Assembly: GCA_902557845.1 (NCBI GenBank)
Contig: CACEBX010000003.1
Span: forward strand, 1 to 64,000
Direction of reading: 5' to 3'
DNA: 64,000 nt
Source of the DNA: Rhodospirillaceae bacterium
Lineage (GTDB): Bacteria > Pseudomonadota > Alphaproteobacteria > TMED109
The notes under the pieces were generated by a model, which did not search any database, was not told the origin of the DNA, and was given only the letters and a program-made list of their open reading frames with translations. Of the stretch, positions 14,720 to 24,142 are shown in pieces; position 1 is the first letter of the stretch; every line of letters begins with the position of its first letter. Both the position numbers and the translations under genes were made by a program.

Positions 14720-16754
14720 TCCAAATTGCAACATCATGAAAAACTGCACCTCCGGCAGGCTCAGGACTATCAGCCCCTACAAGAGTATTAATTCCAAGAT
14801 CATCTAGGAAATATTCGTTAGGCCAGATCCCTTCTACTACTGTAGTTCCAGGTAGTATTCCTGAAAACTCCTCTACATGTATTCTAATTTTTCCTCTTTT
14901 ATTTCCAATTATAACTATATCATTATTTTTACATTTTAAGGTTTTAAGATCAGAAGGATGTATTTTTATAGTGGGTTTAATTTCTTTATTTCTGGAAGTT
15001 TCTATTTCTGTAAAAGAGCTATTTAAAAAGTTATGGGCTGGAGCAGTAACAAGCTTATAAGGATGATTTTTATTGGTATTTTCTATTAAATTATAATGGT
15101 CCGGAAGATTGAATATTTTATTAAATTTTTTATCATTTTTTTTCCATACTGGGGAAAAGTGAAACTTTTTATCTTGATGACCAAATCCATTTAAAAAATT
15201 AGACTCTATAAATGTTGGCTGTAAATCTAAATATTCTTTTTTCTTTAAATTGTCATATGTGCTCAATTTTGATTTTTTAAGCGTTTTATCAATTATTTCT
15301 TTTTCTGTTAGTTTGAAACATTGATTTTTACTTCCTAGTTTTTTTCCTAATGCATTTATAAGTGTATTATTTGACTTCGATTGTCCAATACTTTTTATTA
15401 ATTTTGGGCCATACGTTAAATGTTGATGACCTCCTGATATGTAAATATCATCATGCTCTACAAAACTAGTAGCAGGTAATAAAATATCAGCATACTTTGC
15501 AGTTTCAGTCATAAATTGTTCATGTACGCATGTAAATAAATCTTCTCTTGAAAACCCTTTTCTTACTTTCAATGTCTCTGGTGCAACCACTAAAGGATTT
15601 GTATTTTGTATAAATATACCTCTTACAATAGGACCTCCATTTAGAGAGGTAATATCATTAGTCAATATTGGGCCTATTTTTGATTGGTCTAAAACTCTAA
15701 TATTATCTTTTTTAAATTTCAAACCTTCTATAGCATCTTTATTTATTTTATAAATATCTGAATTATTGTAAAAAGCTCCACCTCCTTTATGTTTCCAAGA
15801 GCCTAACAATGTCGGTATACAGGACACTGCATGCATATTAAAAGAACCATTACGTTGTCTAGAGAATCCATAGCCTAATCTGAAATAGCTTGGTTTATTC
15901 TTGCAAAGTATCTTAGAAAATTTATTTATTATTTCAGCTGGTACTCCAGATATTGACTCAGCCCATTTTGCATTCTTATCATGCAAATGAGCAGGCAATA
16001 GCTCATAGTCTTTGGTAAATTTTTTTAAATATTTATTATCAACTTGATTATATTTAATTATATTGTGCATTAATGCACACGCAACGGCTCCATCTGTTCC
16101 TGGACGTATCTTAATATGAAGGTCTGCTAGTTTTGCAGTTTTGTTTAAATAGGGATCTACAACTATGAAATAAGCATTATTTTTTTTTCTAGCCTCCTGA
16201 ACATGTTTCATAAAGTTAACCTGTGTAGATGCAGGATTTCCTCCCCACATTATGATTACTTTAGAATGTATAACTTCTCTAGGATCAGTTCCTCTAAGAC
16301 TCCCTGTGCCGGCCAACCAGCCTGTAGCTGCAAGAGTGGTACAAATAGTAGAATATTGACCAGAAAAATCAAAATAATGTCTTAATCTATTAATACTATC
16401 TCTTTGCACCAAACCCATAGTTCCTGCATAATAATAAGGCCATATAGATTCACTTCCATAAGTTTTAATAATTTTTTTAAATTTATTGCTAACTATATCC
16501 AATGCAGTGTTCCATGAAATACTTTTAAAGCTTCCTTCACCTTTTTTACCTACTCTAATCATAGGCTTTAATAGTCTTTTTTTATTATGTGTCCTTTCAG
16601 CATATCTGGAAACTTTTGAACAGATTACTCCTTTTGTATAGCTATTAAACTTATTGCCTTTTACTTTATAAATATTTTTTTTATCATGCATAATTTCTAG
16701 CACGCAAGTGCTAGGGCAGTCATGAGGACAGGCAGATGTTGATATTTTGTACAA
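14703..16754 (-). CDS. Molybdopterin-dependent oxidoreductase with 4Fe-4S site
   Basis: 683 aa, of the DMSO-reductase superfamily. Residues 9-17 (CPHDCPSTC) and GVICSK near residue 44 give the four cysteines of an N-terminal 4Fe-4S cluster. Then come the Mo-bis-PGD domains (TICTTLAATGW, WGGNPASTQVN, VVDPYLNKTAKLADLHIKIRPGTDGAV, YGFSRQRNGS) and the C-terminal barrel (NFLNSSFTEIE, IHPSDLKTLKCKNNDIV). STIC near residue 140 may supply the metal ligand. No FeS/membrane subunit or chaperone is adjacent, so the electron partner and substrate are unknown. The start is TTG. No twin-arginine signal, so cytoplasmic. Confidence 0.88.
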   Translation of the reverse strand: MYKISTSACPHDCPSTCVLEIMHDKKNIYKVKGNKFNSYTKGVICSKVSRYAERTHNKKRLLKPMIRVGKKGEGSFKSISWNTALDIVSNKFKKIIKTYGSESIWPYYYAGTMGLVQRDSINRLRHYFDFSGQYSTICTTLAATGWLAGTGSLRGTDPREVIHSKVIIMWGGNPASTQVNFMKHVQEARKKNNAYFIVVDPYLNKTAKLADLHIKIRPGTDGAVACALMHNIIKYNQVDNKYLKKFTKDYELLPAHLHDKNAKWAESISGVPAEIINKFSKILCKNKPSYFRLGYGFSRQRNGSFNMHAVSCIPTLLGSWKHKGGGAFYNNSDIYKINKDAIEGLKFKKDNIRVLDQSKIGPILTNDITSLNGGPIVRGIFIQNTNPLVVAPETLKVRKGFSREDLFTCVHEQFMTETAKYADILLPATSFVEHDDIYISGGHQHLTYGPKLIKSIGQSKSNNTLINALGKKLGSKNQCFKLTEKEIIDKTLKKSKLSTYDNLKKKEYLDLQPTFIESNFLNGFGHQDKKFHFSPVWKKNDKKFNKIFNLPDHYNLIENTNKNHPYKLVTAPAHNFLNSSFTEIETSRNKEIKPTIKIHPSDLKTLKCKNNDIVIIGNKRGKIRIHVEEFSGILPGTTVVEGIWPNEYFLDDLGINTLVGADSPEPAGGAVFHDVAIWIKALN

Positions 16755-16794
16755 AGTGTTAATAATAGTAAATTATTTTTAGGGTTTTGTTAAT

Positions 16795-17445
16795 ATGATT
16801 TTAAGCAAATATTTAAAAATTTTGGAACTCTTTATATTAGGATTTGTTTTTCCTATAACTATTGTAATGTTTAGATTTTCAGAATTTATATTATTATTTT
16901 TGTGGTTAGTTAGTATATATGCAATAGTTCTTATATTCTTTAAGTATAGAAATACTTTAACATTAAAAAGTTTATTTCATATTAATTTCAAAATAAATAA
17001 AGGACACATTAAACTTATTTTATGTAGATGGTTTTTTATTACAATTATTTTATATATTTTTACTTATTATATGTTTCCTAGTAAACTATTTTTAATTCAA
17101 AAAAATGATATAAGCCTATTGTATAAAATTTTTATTTTTTATCCTTTTATATCAGCAGTTCCCCAAGAGTTTATTTTTTGTACTTTTTTTTTTATAAGGT
17201 ATAAGAGTTTATTTAGAAACGAAAAAAATCTTGTTCTGACAAGCGCAATTATATTTTGTTTTGCTCATATTTTCTCTATAAATTGGGTGGCTCCTTTTTT
17301 AAGCTTATTTGGAGGTTTAATGTTTGCAAATACTTATAAAAAAACTAAATCTCTTATTTTAGTATCATTAGAACATGCACTTTATGGTAACTCATTGTTT
17401 GCTTTAGGTTTAGGATGGTTTTTTTGGGGAGGGTCTGTTAGTTAA
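16795..17445 (+). CDS. CPBP-like intramembrane protease family membrane protein
   Basis: 216 aa, six or so hydrophobic helices. Family landmarks appear as PQEFIFCTFFFIRY (motif 1, normally E-E-x3-R), SAIIFCFAHI (motif 2, F-x3-H) and SLEHALYGN (motif 4, with H). Motif 1 has Q in place of the first Glu, and Cys in place of Arg, so proteolysis may be altered or absent. CPBP members process prenylated or signal peptides in the membrane. It converges with the ceramidase-like gene and overlaps it by 36 bp. Confidence 0.7.
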   Translation: MILSKYLKILELFILGFVFPITIVMFRFSEFILLFLWLVSIYAIVLIFFKYRNTLTLKSLFHINFKINKGHIKLILCRWFFITIILYIFTYYMFPSKLFLIQKNDISLLYKIFIFYPFISAVPQEFIFCTFFFIRYKSLFRNEKNLVLTSAIIFCFAHIFSINWVAPFLSLFGGLMFANTYKKTKSLILVSLEHALYGNSLFALGLGWFFWGGSVS

Positions 17446-18036
17446 AATCATATACATACTTAAATAATAAATTACTAAAGAATTTAAAATATGCCATATA
17501 AAGTGAGTTCCAAAAAAAATATAATTACATATATAAACATCTATTGTTCTAAATACTAGAGATATTATAAATAAAAAAGTTGCTATTAAAAAATATCTTA
17601 CATCACTTACTTTTTTGAGAAAAAAGAAAATATATATCATGTAAAATACTAAGCCTACATAAAAAGATGAGGACCCTATCACAGTCTTATAAAATAAAAT
17701 ACCAATTAAAAAAGATATTAAAATTAATATAAGAGAAGATAAAAATGAGTATAAAAAAGTATAATTTAGAATATTTTTAGTAAGCATCACATTGTATATG
17801 ATTACAAATAATATTATAGAAAAAACATCTAAAGTTGAAAAGAAATTAGATGGTATATAGTGAAATAAAAAACTACTTAACCCAATAAATATTACTAAGT
17901 AAGGCAAAGGGTTTAATTTTATTCCTTCTTTAAAAAAAATTATTATTCCGCATAAAATAAAAGCTATATTTGATATTGCATTTACAGGTTCTGCAAAAGC
18001 TTCTAGAGAGGTTCTTTCACAATAGAAAAAGCTCAC
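17410..18036 (-). CDS. Ceramidase-family multi-pass membrane hydrolase
   Basis: 208 aa with about seven transmembrane helices. N-terminal YCERTSLEAFAEPVNAISNIAFI, then SSFLFHY, TLDVFSI and the C-terminal GTHFIWHILNSLVIYY fit the alkaline ceramidase (CREST) superfamily, whose conserved Ser, His and Asp residues bind zinc. Substrates in bacteria are not clear. It uses GTG as start, and that GTG overlaps the TGA of the ogt gene upstream, so the two are translationally linked. Confidence 0.83.
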   Translation of the reverse strand: MSFFYCERTSLEAFAEPVNAISNIAFILCGIIIFFKEGIKLNPLPYLVIFIGLSSFLFHYIPSNFFSTLDVFSIILFVIIYNVMLTKNILNYTFLYSFLSSLILILISFLIGILFYKTVIGSSSFYVGLVFYMIYIFFFLKKVSDVRYFLIATFLFIISLVFRTIDVYICNYIFFGTHFIWHILNSLVIYYLSMYMILTNRPSPKKPS

Positions 18037-18491
18037 CTGACTTCCTTTTCTAATTTTAATAAAATTTTTTTAATATTTACACCCATTTGATAATTGCCTA
18101 ATACATTATTTTTATGTATTATCCTGTGGCAGGGTATAAAAAGCAGGCAAGGGTTTTTGGCGCAAGCATTTCCTACAGCTCTAGGAGAGGTATTTACTTT
18201 ATTAGCAATATCAAAATATGAACAGGTCTGACCATATTTGATTTTTAAAACTTCTAACCATACTTTTCTTTGAAAATTTGTTCCATTAGGTTTAATTCTA
18301 AAAGAAAAACTATTTTCCTTTCCTGAAAAATAATTATATATATGATTTTCAATATTTTTTGCAAAACCATTAATTAGAAAGGGTTTTCTTTTTGTAGGTA
18401 CAAACTTTTAAATATTATCTTTCTCAAACTCTAATAAAAAATTTCCTATTTTTGTTTTTATTATACTTGTGATATTGTATTTTTGTTTCAC
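18033..18491 (-). pseudogene. ogt: Methylated-DNA-protein cysteine methyltransferase (Ogt) with in-frame stop
   Basis: From GTG 18491 the frame runs MKQKYNITSIIKTKIGNFLL, EFEKDNI, then a TAA, then KFVPTKRKPFLINGF and on to the intact catalytic half: RIKPNGTNFQRKVWLEVL, SPRAVGNACAKNP, IPCHRIIHKNNVLGNYQ (the PCHR active-site cysteine). Total 152 codons, the usual length. A single stop at codon 32 is the only defect. The 18033 end overlaps the ceramidase-like start. It repairs O6-alkylguanine by suicide transfer; here the enzyme would need readthrough or restart, or is lost. A sequencing slip is possible. Confidence 0.8.
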
Positions 18492-18510
18492 ATTTAAATT
18501 TTTATAAAAA

Positions 18511-18867
18511 ATGAACTTTTTTCAAGCAATAAATTCTTGTTTTAAAAATTATACTGTTTTTGATGGTAGATCACCAAGATCTGAGTATTGGAATTGGAGA
18601 TTATTTGAATTATTAGTAGTTCTTGTAGCAATTAGACTCGACTTTACATTTTTAAATAGTGATGATAGACAACAATTTTCATTGTTTGTTTTCTTTTTTA
18701 CTTTTTTACCTGGTCTTTGTGTTAGTATCCGTAGATTACATGATATTGGTAAATCAGGTTGGTGGTTACTTCTTACTCTTACTGGTATAGGAAATATTTT
18801 ATTGTTATATTGGTTTATATTACCAAGTGAAAGTGGGAAAAATATTTATAATAATGATGGAGAGTAA
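18511..18867 (+). CDS. DUF805 membrane protein
   Basis: 118 aa. SCFKNYTVFDGRSPRSEYW at the start, then membrane helices and VSIRRLHDIGKSGWWLLL, all hallmarks of DUF805 inner-membrane proteins (YhaH type) of unknown role. The final helix is followed by LPSESGKNIY, the usual NxYG-like tail. It ends 2 bp before gabD, so it is likely co-transcribed with it. Diverges from ogt. Confidence 0.9.
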   Translation: MNFFQAINSCFKNYTVFDGRSPRSEYWNWRLFELLVVLVAIRLDFTFLNSDDRQQFSLFVFFFTFLPGLCVSIRRLHDIGKSGWWLLLTLTGIGNILLLYWFILPSESGKNIYNNDGE

Positions 18868-18869
18868 TT

Positions 18870-20348
18870 ATGGATGAATTTAAAATAGAAGATAATATAT
18901 CATACAAAAACTTATTTAAACCTTACGGGTATATAAATGGTGAATGGATAGACTTACCCAAAGGTAAATCTTTCGATATTTATAATCCATCTACTAATAA
19001 GATTATAGCAAAAATGCCAGAAATGGGTATTGATGAAACTAAATATGCAATAGAGTCAGCCAATATAGCTTTTGATAAATGGAAAAAGAAAACTGCTAAA
19101 GAAAGATGTCTCCTTTTAAGAAAGTGGTACAATCTTGTTTTAGAAAATATAGATGATTTATCAGTTATTATGACATTAGAAAATGGTAAGCCATTAAAAG
19201 AGTCTAAAGCCGAAATAATTTATGCGTCTAGTTTTATAGATTGGTTTTCTGAAGAAGGTAAAAGAACCTATGGAAGAAGCATTCCAGCTACACAAATAGA
19301 TAAAAGGATTATTACAATTAAGCAACCTGTAGGAGTTAGTGCTTTAATTACGCCTTGGAACTTTCCAGCTGCAATGATAACTAGGAAAGTTGCTCCTGCT
19401 CTTGCTGCTGGTTGCAGTGTTATAATTAAACCTGCTGAACAAACTCCTTTATCAGCAAGCGCATTAATATACTTAGCTCAAAAAGCTGGAATACCTAAAG
19501 GAGTTATTAATCTCTTAGTAGCCAATAATCCAATTCCAATAGGAAAAGAATTATGTGAAAATGATACTGTTAGGAAGATATCCTTTACTGGTTCAACAGA
19601 AGTAGGAAAAATACTAATTAAAGATTCAGCTAATTCTGTAAAAAAAGTTTCTATGGAATTAGGAGGCAATGCTCCATTAATTGTTTTTAATGATGCTGAT
19701 GTAGATATTGCAGTTAAAGAAACCTTAGCTAGCAAATATAGAAATAGTGGGCAGACCTGTGTATGTGCAAATAGAATTTTTGTACAGGATGGTATTTATA
19801 AAAAGTATTCAGAAGCCTTAGCAAAAAAAGTAGCTGATTTTAAAGTTGGAGATGGTTTTGAGCATACAAGTGATATAGGTCCTTTAATAGATAATAGCGG
19901 CCTTAAAAAAGTAGAAAGACATTTAGATGATGCTATTGCCAAAGGAGCTAAGGTGTTAATAGGTGGCAAACAACCATCTCTTGGAGGTCTTTATTATGAA
20001 CCAACAGTTTTAACCGAAGTTGCAAAGAATATGGTTCTATTTAAAGAAGAAACTTTCGGGCCACTTGCGCCATTATTTAGATTTAAAGATGTAGATGAAG
20101 TTATTAATATGGCAAATAATACAAATTATGGTCTTGCAGGTTATATATTTACAAAAGATCTTAATACTGCCTGGAAAGTCTCTGAAGAACTTCAATTTGG
20201 TATGGTAGGAATAAATTCAGGAATATTATCTACAGAGGTTGCTCCTTTTGGAGGAGTTAAAGAATCTGGGATTGGAAGAGAAGGGGCTGTTGAAGGAATG
20301 GACGAATATATGGAAATAAAGTATTTATGTTTTGGCAATATCATGTAA
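18870..20348 (+). CDS. gabD: Succinate-semialdehyde dehydrogenase (NAD(P)+)
   Basis: 492 aa, aldehyde dehydrogenase family. Signatures: ITPWNFPAAMITRKVAPALAAG, FTGSTEVGK (Rossmann turn), MELGGNAPLIVF (catalytic Glu), and NSGQTCVCANR (catalytic Cys). The KPAEQTP, GEGxxxxGPL-type GDGFEHTSDIGPLID and KESGIGREGAVEGMDEYMEIKY stretches match GabD. It converts succinic semialdehyde to succinate. No gabT is next door. Confidence 0.92.
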   Translation: MDEFKIEDNISYKNLFKPYGYINGEWIDLPKGKSFDIYNPSTNKIIAKMPEMGIDETKYAIESANIAFDKWKKKTAKERCLLLRKWYNLVLENIDDLSVIMTLENGKPLKESKAEIIYASSFIDWFSEEGKRTYGRSIPATQIDKRIITIKQPVGVSALITPWNFPAAMITRKVAPALAAGCSVIIKPAEQTPLSASALIYLAQKAGIPKGVINLLVANNPIPIGKELCENDTVRKISFTGSTEVGKILIKDSANSVKKVSMELGGNAPLIVFNDADVDIAVKETLASKYRNSGQTCVCANRIFVQDGIYKKYSEALAKKVADFKVGDGFEHTSDIGPLIDNSGLKKVERHLDDAIAKGAKVLIGGKQPSLGGLYYEPTVLTEVAKNMVLFKEETFGPLAPLFRFKDVDEVINMANNTNYGLAGYIFTKDLNTAWKVSEELQFGMVGINSGILSTEVAPFGGVKESGIGREGAVEGMDEYMEIKYLCFGNIM

Positions 20349-20354
20349 GAGAGT

Positions 20355-21410
20355 TTGACAATAAAAATATTTAAAAATTTCTGTATTTTATCTTTAGATA
20401 AAGAACCAGGAGGAATTTCAAGCATGATAGAGTCCTCTGCTGAAGCACTAGCTTTGCACTGTAAAACTTTAAATATATTTTTACCTTATAGTATTTTAAC
20501 TAATAAAAATTATACAAAGAGTTTTTTAAACATTAAAAATTTACATACAAATAAAATTAAATATATTCAAAGAAAACTTTTAAAAATTGGCTTTTTAAGT
20601 ATGAGTTTAAGAAAGAAATTAGAAAAAGCAAATATAGTATATGTTCATAATAGTAATCTTTTGAAAGTTTTAAGAAAATATTTTCCTGATAAAAAAATAA
20701 TACTATTTTTTCATACTGATAAAATCAGGCAATTTAAAGAAATGAAGTATGCAGATAAAGTTCTTACTGTAAATAAGATTATGAAAAATAAAATTAACGC
20801 ACTTTATAGCAATAAAGCTCTATATTTGCCAAACACTTTATATTCTACAAAAGAATATAAAACCTTAAAATATTATAATAGAAACTATAATAAAAAGTCT
20901 AATTTAGTTATAGGTGCAATGGGTAGACTTGTTAAAAAGAAGGGATTTGAATTTTTAATTAAAACCTGTAAGGAAATTGATAATTTAGAGTTAGTAATAG
21001 CTGGAGATGGTAATGAGTTAAATAACCTTAAAAAAATTTCTTATAATTATAAAAATATTAAATTAATTGGATGGGTTAAAAATAAAGATTCTTTTTTTAA
21101 AAATATTGATGTGTTCTGCAGCAGCTCTTTTATAGAACCATTTGGACTAGTAATAATTGAGGCTATGGCAAGAGGAATACCGGTAATTAGTACGAAGTGT
21201 AATGGTCCTTTAGATATAATAAAAAATAATAAAAACGGTATGCTAATAGAAATAAATAATAAGTTAGAATTAAAAAATGCTATTATTAAACTTAAAGATA
21301 ATAAAGTTTTGAGAAAAAAAATAGGTTTAAATGGATATAATACGTACAAAGAAAAATTTACTTTCAGTAAATATAAAAAAAATATTAACTATTTATTAAA
21401 GCAAATATGA
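20355..21410 (+). CDS. Glycosyltransferase, GT-B fold (GT4 family)
   Basis: 351 aa. The N-terminal half has an EPGGISSMIESSAEALA acceptor-domain loop; the C-terminal half has MGRLVKKKGFEFLIKTC, LVIAGDGNEL, IGWVKNKDSFF and PFGLVIIEAMARGIPVIST, the E-x7-E nucleotide-sugar site. It likely adds a sugar from NDP-sugar or GDP-sugar in surface glycan synthesis. It uses TTG as start (no better choice). Its last bases overlap the gor start. Confidence 0.85.
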   Translation: MTIKIFKNFCILSLDKEPGGISSMIESSAEALALHCKTLNIFLPYSILTNKNYTKSFLNIKNLHTNKIKYIQRKLLKIGFLSMSLRKKLEKANIVYVHNSNLLKVLRKYFPDKKIILFFHTDKIRQFKEMKYADKVLTVNKIMKNKINALYSNKALYLPNTLYSTKEYKTLKYYNRNYNKKSNLVIGAMGRLVKKKGFEFLIKTCKEIDNLELVIAGDGNELNNLKKISYNYKNIKLIGWVKNKDSFFKNIDVFCSSSFIEPFGLVIIEAMARGIPVISTKCNGPLDIIKNNKNGMLIEINNKLELKNAIIKLKDNKVLRKKIGLNGYNTYKEKFTFSKYKKNINYLLKQI

Positions 21411-22786
21411 AAAAAAAGAATATACAAGAATTTGACTTAGTAGTCCTTGGAGGTGGATCAGGAGGTGTAAGAGCCGCAAGGATAGCGGCTATGCATGGTG
21501 CTAAAGTTGCATTATGTGAAAAAGATAGGATGGGGGGAACATGTGTTTTAAGAGGTTGCATACCAAAAAAAATATTATTTTATTCAGCGCAATATAAAAG
21601 TATTTTAGGAAATGCTGGTGCATATGGATGGAAAATAAAAGGAGTTTCAAAAAATTATATACAACTAATTGAAAATAAGAATCTAGAATTAAAAAGATTA
21701 GAAAGTATCTATGCTAAAAACTCAAAAAAGGCAGGAGTAAAAATTTTTTATAATGAAGCAGTTCTTAAGACCCCAAATATTGTTAATGTTGGAAATAAAC
21801 AATTATTAGCCAAGAAGATTATTATAGCTACGGGGGGAACCCCAAAAGATTTGGATATTGAAGGAAAAGAATACTCTCTAAATTCAGATCAAGTTATGGA
21901 ACTTAAAAAAATTCCGGAACATTTATCTATTATTGGTTCAGGATATATAGCAATTGAGTTTGCATTTATATTTGCAGCGTTGGGATCTAAAGTAACTTTA
22001 ATTTGTAGAAAAAGTTTACTCAGAGGCTTTGATGATAATCTTATTAGTCTAGTAAAAGATAGTTTAGTTTTAAATGGAGTAAAAATCTATTTCAATGAAG
22101 AGGTAAAAAAAATATCTTTAAAAAAAAATATTAAAAAGCTTATTCTTAAAAGCAGTAATAAAACTTTATATAGTAATGAAGTATTAGTTGCAATTGGAAG
22201 GGTAGCTAATGTAAAAAAGTTAAATTTAAAGAATTTGGGTATAAAGCTGACTAAACAAGAAGCAATAAAAGTTGATATTAATTTAAAAACAAACCTAAAT
22301 AATATTTTTGCAATAGGGGATGTAACTGATAGAATGAATTTAACACCGGTAGCTATTGCTGAAGGACAATTTTTAAGTGATAGATTATTTGGAAAACTGA
22401 AATTAAAAAGAGTTAGTTTAAAAAATATTGGTACTGCAGTTTTTTCATCTCCTCCAATTAGTAGTATTGGGCCTAATGAAAAAGAAGCTTTAAAAATATA
22501 TAAAAACCTTGATGTTTATGAAAGTAAGTTTACTTCTTTAAAGTATTCTATTGTTAATAAGAAAATACCGACATATATTAAATTATTAGTAAACAGCAAT
22601 AACAAAAGGATAATAGCAGCACATATGTTTGGAGAAGAAGCCCCAGAAATTATTCAAGTTTTAGCCATAGCAATTCAGGCGAATGCAACAATTGATCACT
22701 TTAATGATACTATGGCAATTCATCCTACCGTTGCGGAGGAGTTCGTTACGTTCAAAGCTCCATCAAGAAAATTGAAACGAGTGTAA
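21407..22786 (+). CDS. gor: Glutathione-disulfide reductase
   Basis: 459 aa, flavoprotein. GGGSGGVRAARIAA is the FAD-binding motif, GGTCVLRGCIPKKI the redox disulfide, GSGYIAIEFAFIFAALGSKVT the NAD(P)H domain, FAIGDVTDRMNLTPVA the second FAD loop, and the C-terminal AIHPTVAEEFVTF the His-Glu pair. CVLRGC is typical of alphaproteobacterial and plant-type glutathione reductases rather than lipoamide dehydrogenases. It regenerates GSH and fits with glyoxalase I and the monothiol glutaredoxin nearby. Overlaps the previous gene by 4 bp. Confidence 0.93.
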   Translation: MKKKNIQEFDLVVLGGGSGGVRAARIAAMHGAKVALCEKDRMGGTCVLRGCIPKKILFYSAQYKSILGNAGAYGWKIKGVSKNYIQLIENKNLELKRLESIYAKNSKKAGVKIFYNEAVLKTPNIVNVGNKQLLAKKIIIATGGTPKDLDIEGKEYSLNSDQVMELKKIPEHLSIIGSGYIAIEFAFIFAALGSKVTLICRKSLLRGFDDNLISLVKDSLVLNGVKIYFNEEVKKISLKKNIKKLILKSSNKTLYSNEVLVAIGRVANVKKLNLKNLGIKLTKQEAIKVDINLKTNLNNIFAIGDVTDRMNLTPVAIAEGQFLSDRLFGKLKLKRVSLKNIGTAVFSSPPISSIGPNEKEALKIYKNLDVYESKFTSLKYSIVNKKIPTYIKLLVNSNNKRIIAAHMFGEEAPEIIQVLAIAIQANATIDHFNDTMAIHPTVAEEFVTFKAPSRKLKRV

Positions 22787-22788
22787 TT

Positions 22789-24132
22789 ATGCAAAAACAA
22801 TGGAATAAAAATTCATGGAGAACTTATCCTATTAGTCAACAGCCTATTTATGATAACAAAGACCACGTTAAAAAAGTTGAATCTGAAATAGAAAAATTAC
22901 CTCCCTTGGTTTTTGCAGAAGAAGTAAGAAATCTCAAGGAAAAACTTGCTGATGTAGCAGAGGGTAAAGCTTTTTTATTGCAAGGAGGTGATTGTGCGGA
23001 AAGTTTTTCTGATTTTAGTGCTAATAATTTAAGAGATTCTTTTAAAGTATTACTTCAAATGTCGGCAATATTAACTTATGCAACTTCTTTGCCTGTTATA
23101 AAAGTTGGAAGAATGGCTGGTCAATTTGCTAAACCAAGATCAGAAGATTTTGAGGTTAAAGATGGATTGAAGCTTCCCTCATATAGAGGTGACATCGTCA
23201 ATGATATAGGGTTTGATGAAGTTGCTAGAAAGCCAGACCCAGAAAGAATGTTAAAAGCCTATAACCAATCTGCTTTTACATTAAACCTTTTAAGGGCATT
23301 TGCAACTGGAGGTTTGGCTAATTTAGAAAAAGTACATAAATGGAATTTAGATTTTGTAAAGCAAACTACTAAGAGTAAATTTTTAGAAATAGCTAATGGA
23401 ATTAGCAAAGCTCTAGACTTTATGAAAGCTTGCGGGTTGGGTACAAAAAATAACTCTGAATTTGAACAGGTAGATTTTTTTACAAGTCATGAAGCATTGC
23501 TATTAAATTATGAAGCATGCTTGACTAGAACTGACTCAATTATGGGAGGATGGTTTGATTGTTCAGCTCATATGTTATGGATTGGAGAAAGAACAAGAAA
23601 GTTAGATGAAGCTCATATTGAATTTATGAGAGGTATTGAGAATCCAATTGGAGTAAAAATAGGACCTAAAACAGATAGCGATTATGTTATTGATTTAATA
23701 AATAAGTTAAATCCTAAAAATATTCCTGGAAGGATAACACTAATTACTAGAATGGGTTCACAAAATCTACGCTATAACTTGCCTCGGTTAATAAAAGGAA
23801 TAAAGGATAATAAAAAAAAAGTAATTTGGTCTTGCGACCCTATGCATGCAAACACTTATAAGTCTGATAATGGTTATAAAACTAGGTCATTTGATAGAAT
23901 TATAGAAGAAATAGAGGCTTTTTTTTTAATTCATAAGCAATTAGATACATTCCCAGGTGGAATTCATTTAGAAATTACAGGGCAAAATGTGACTGAATGT
24001 GTTGGTGGAGAACAAGAAATTAAAGAAGAAAATTTATCCGACAGATATCATACTCATTGTGACCCTAGATTAAATGCTAATCAAGGTGTAGAGTTAGCAT
24101 TTAAGATTTCTGAATTTTTAAAAACAAATTAA
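22789..24132 (+). CDS. aroG: 3-deoxy-D-arabino-heptulosonate 7-phosphate synthase, class II
   Basis: 447 aa, plant-like type II DAHP synthase. Signature stretches: WRTYPISQQPIYD, FLLQGGDCAESFSDF (metal Cys), KVGRMAGQFAKPRS, GxxHLEITGQNVTECVGG and HTHCDPRLNANQ. It starts the shikimate pathway by joining PEP and erythrose-4-phosphate. It starts 2 bp after gor. The class II form is unrelated in sequence to E. coli AroFGH. Confidence 0.93.
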   Translation: MQKQWNKNSWRTYPISQQPIYDNKDHVKKVESEIEKLPPLVFAEEVRNLKEKLADVAEGKAFLLQGGDCAESFSDFSANNLRDSFKVLLQMSAILTYATSLPVIKVGRMAGQFAKPRSEDFEVKDGLKLPSYRGDIVNDIGFDEVARKPDPERMLKAYNQSAFTLNLLRAFATGGLANLEKVHKWNLDFVKQTTKSKFLEIANGISKALDFMKACGLGTKNNSEFEQVDFFTSHEALLLNYEACLTRTDSIMGGWFDCSAHMLWIGERTRKLDEAHIEFMRGIENPIGVKIGPKTDSDYVIDLINKLNPKNIPGRITLITRMGSQNLRYNLPRLIKGIKDNKKKVIWSCDPMHANTYKSDNGYKTRSFDRIIEEIEAFFLIHKQLDTFPGGIHLEITGQNVTECVGGEQEIKEENLSDRYHTHCDPRLNANQGVELAFKISEFLKTN

Positions 24133-24142
24133 TTGGTGACTT

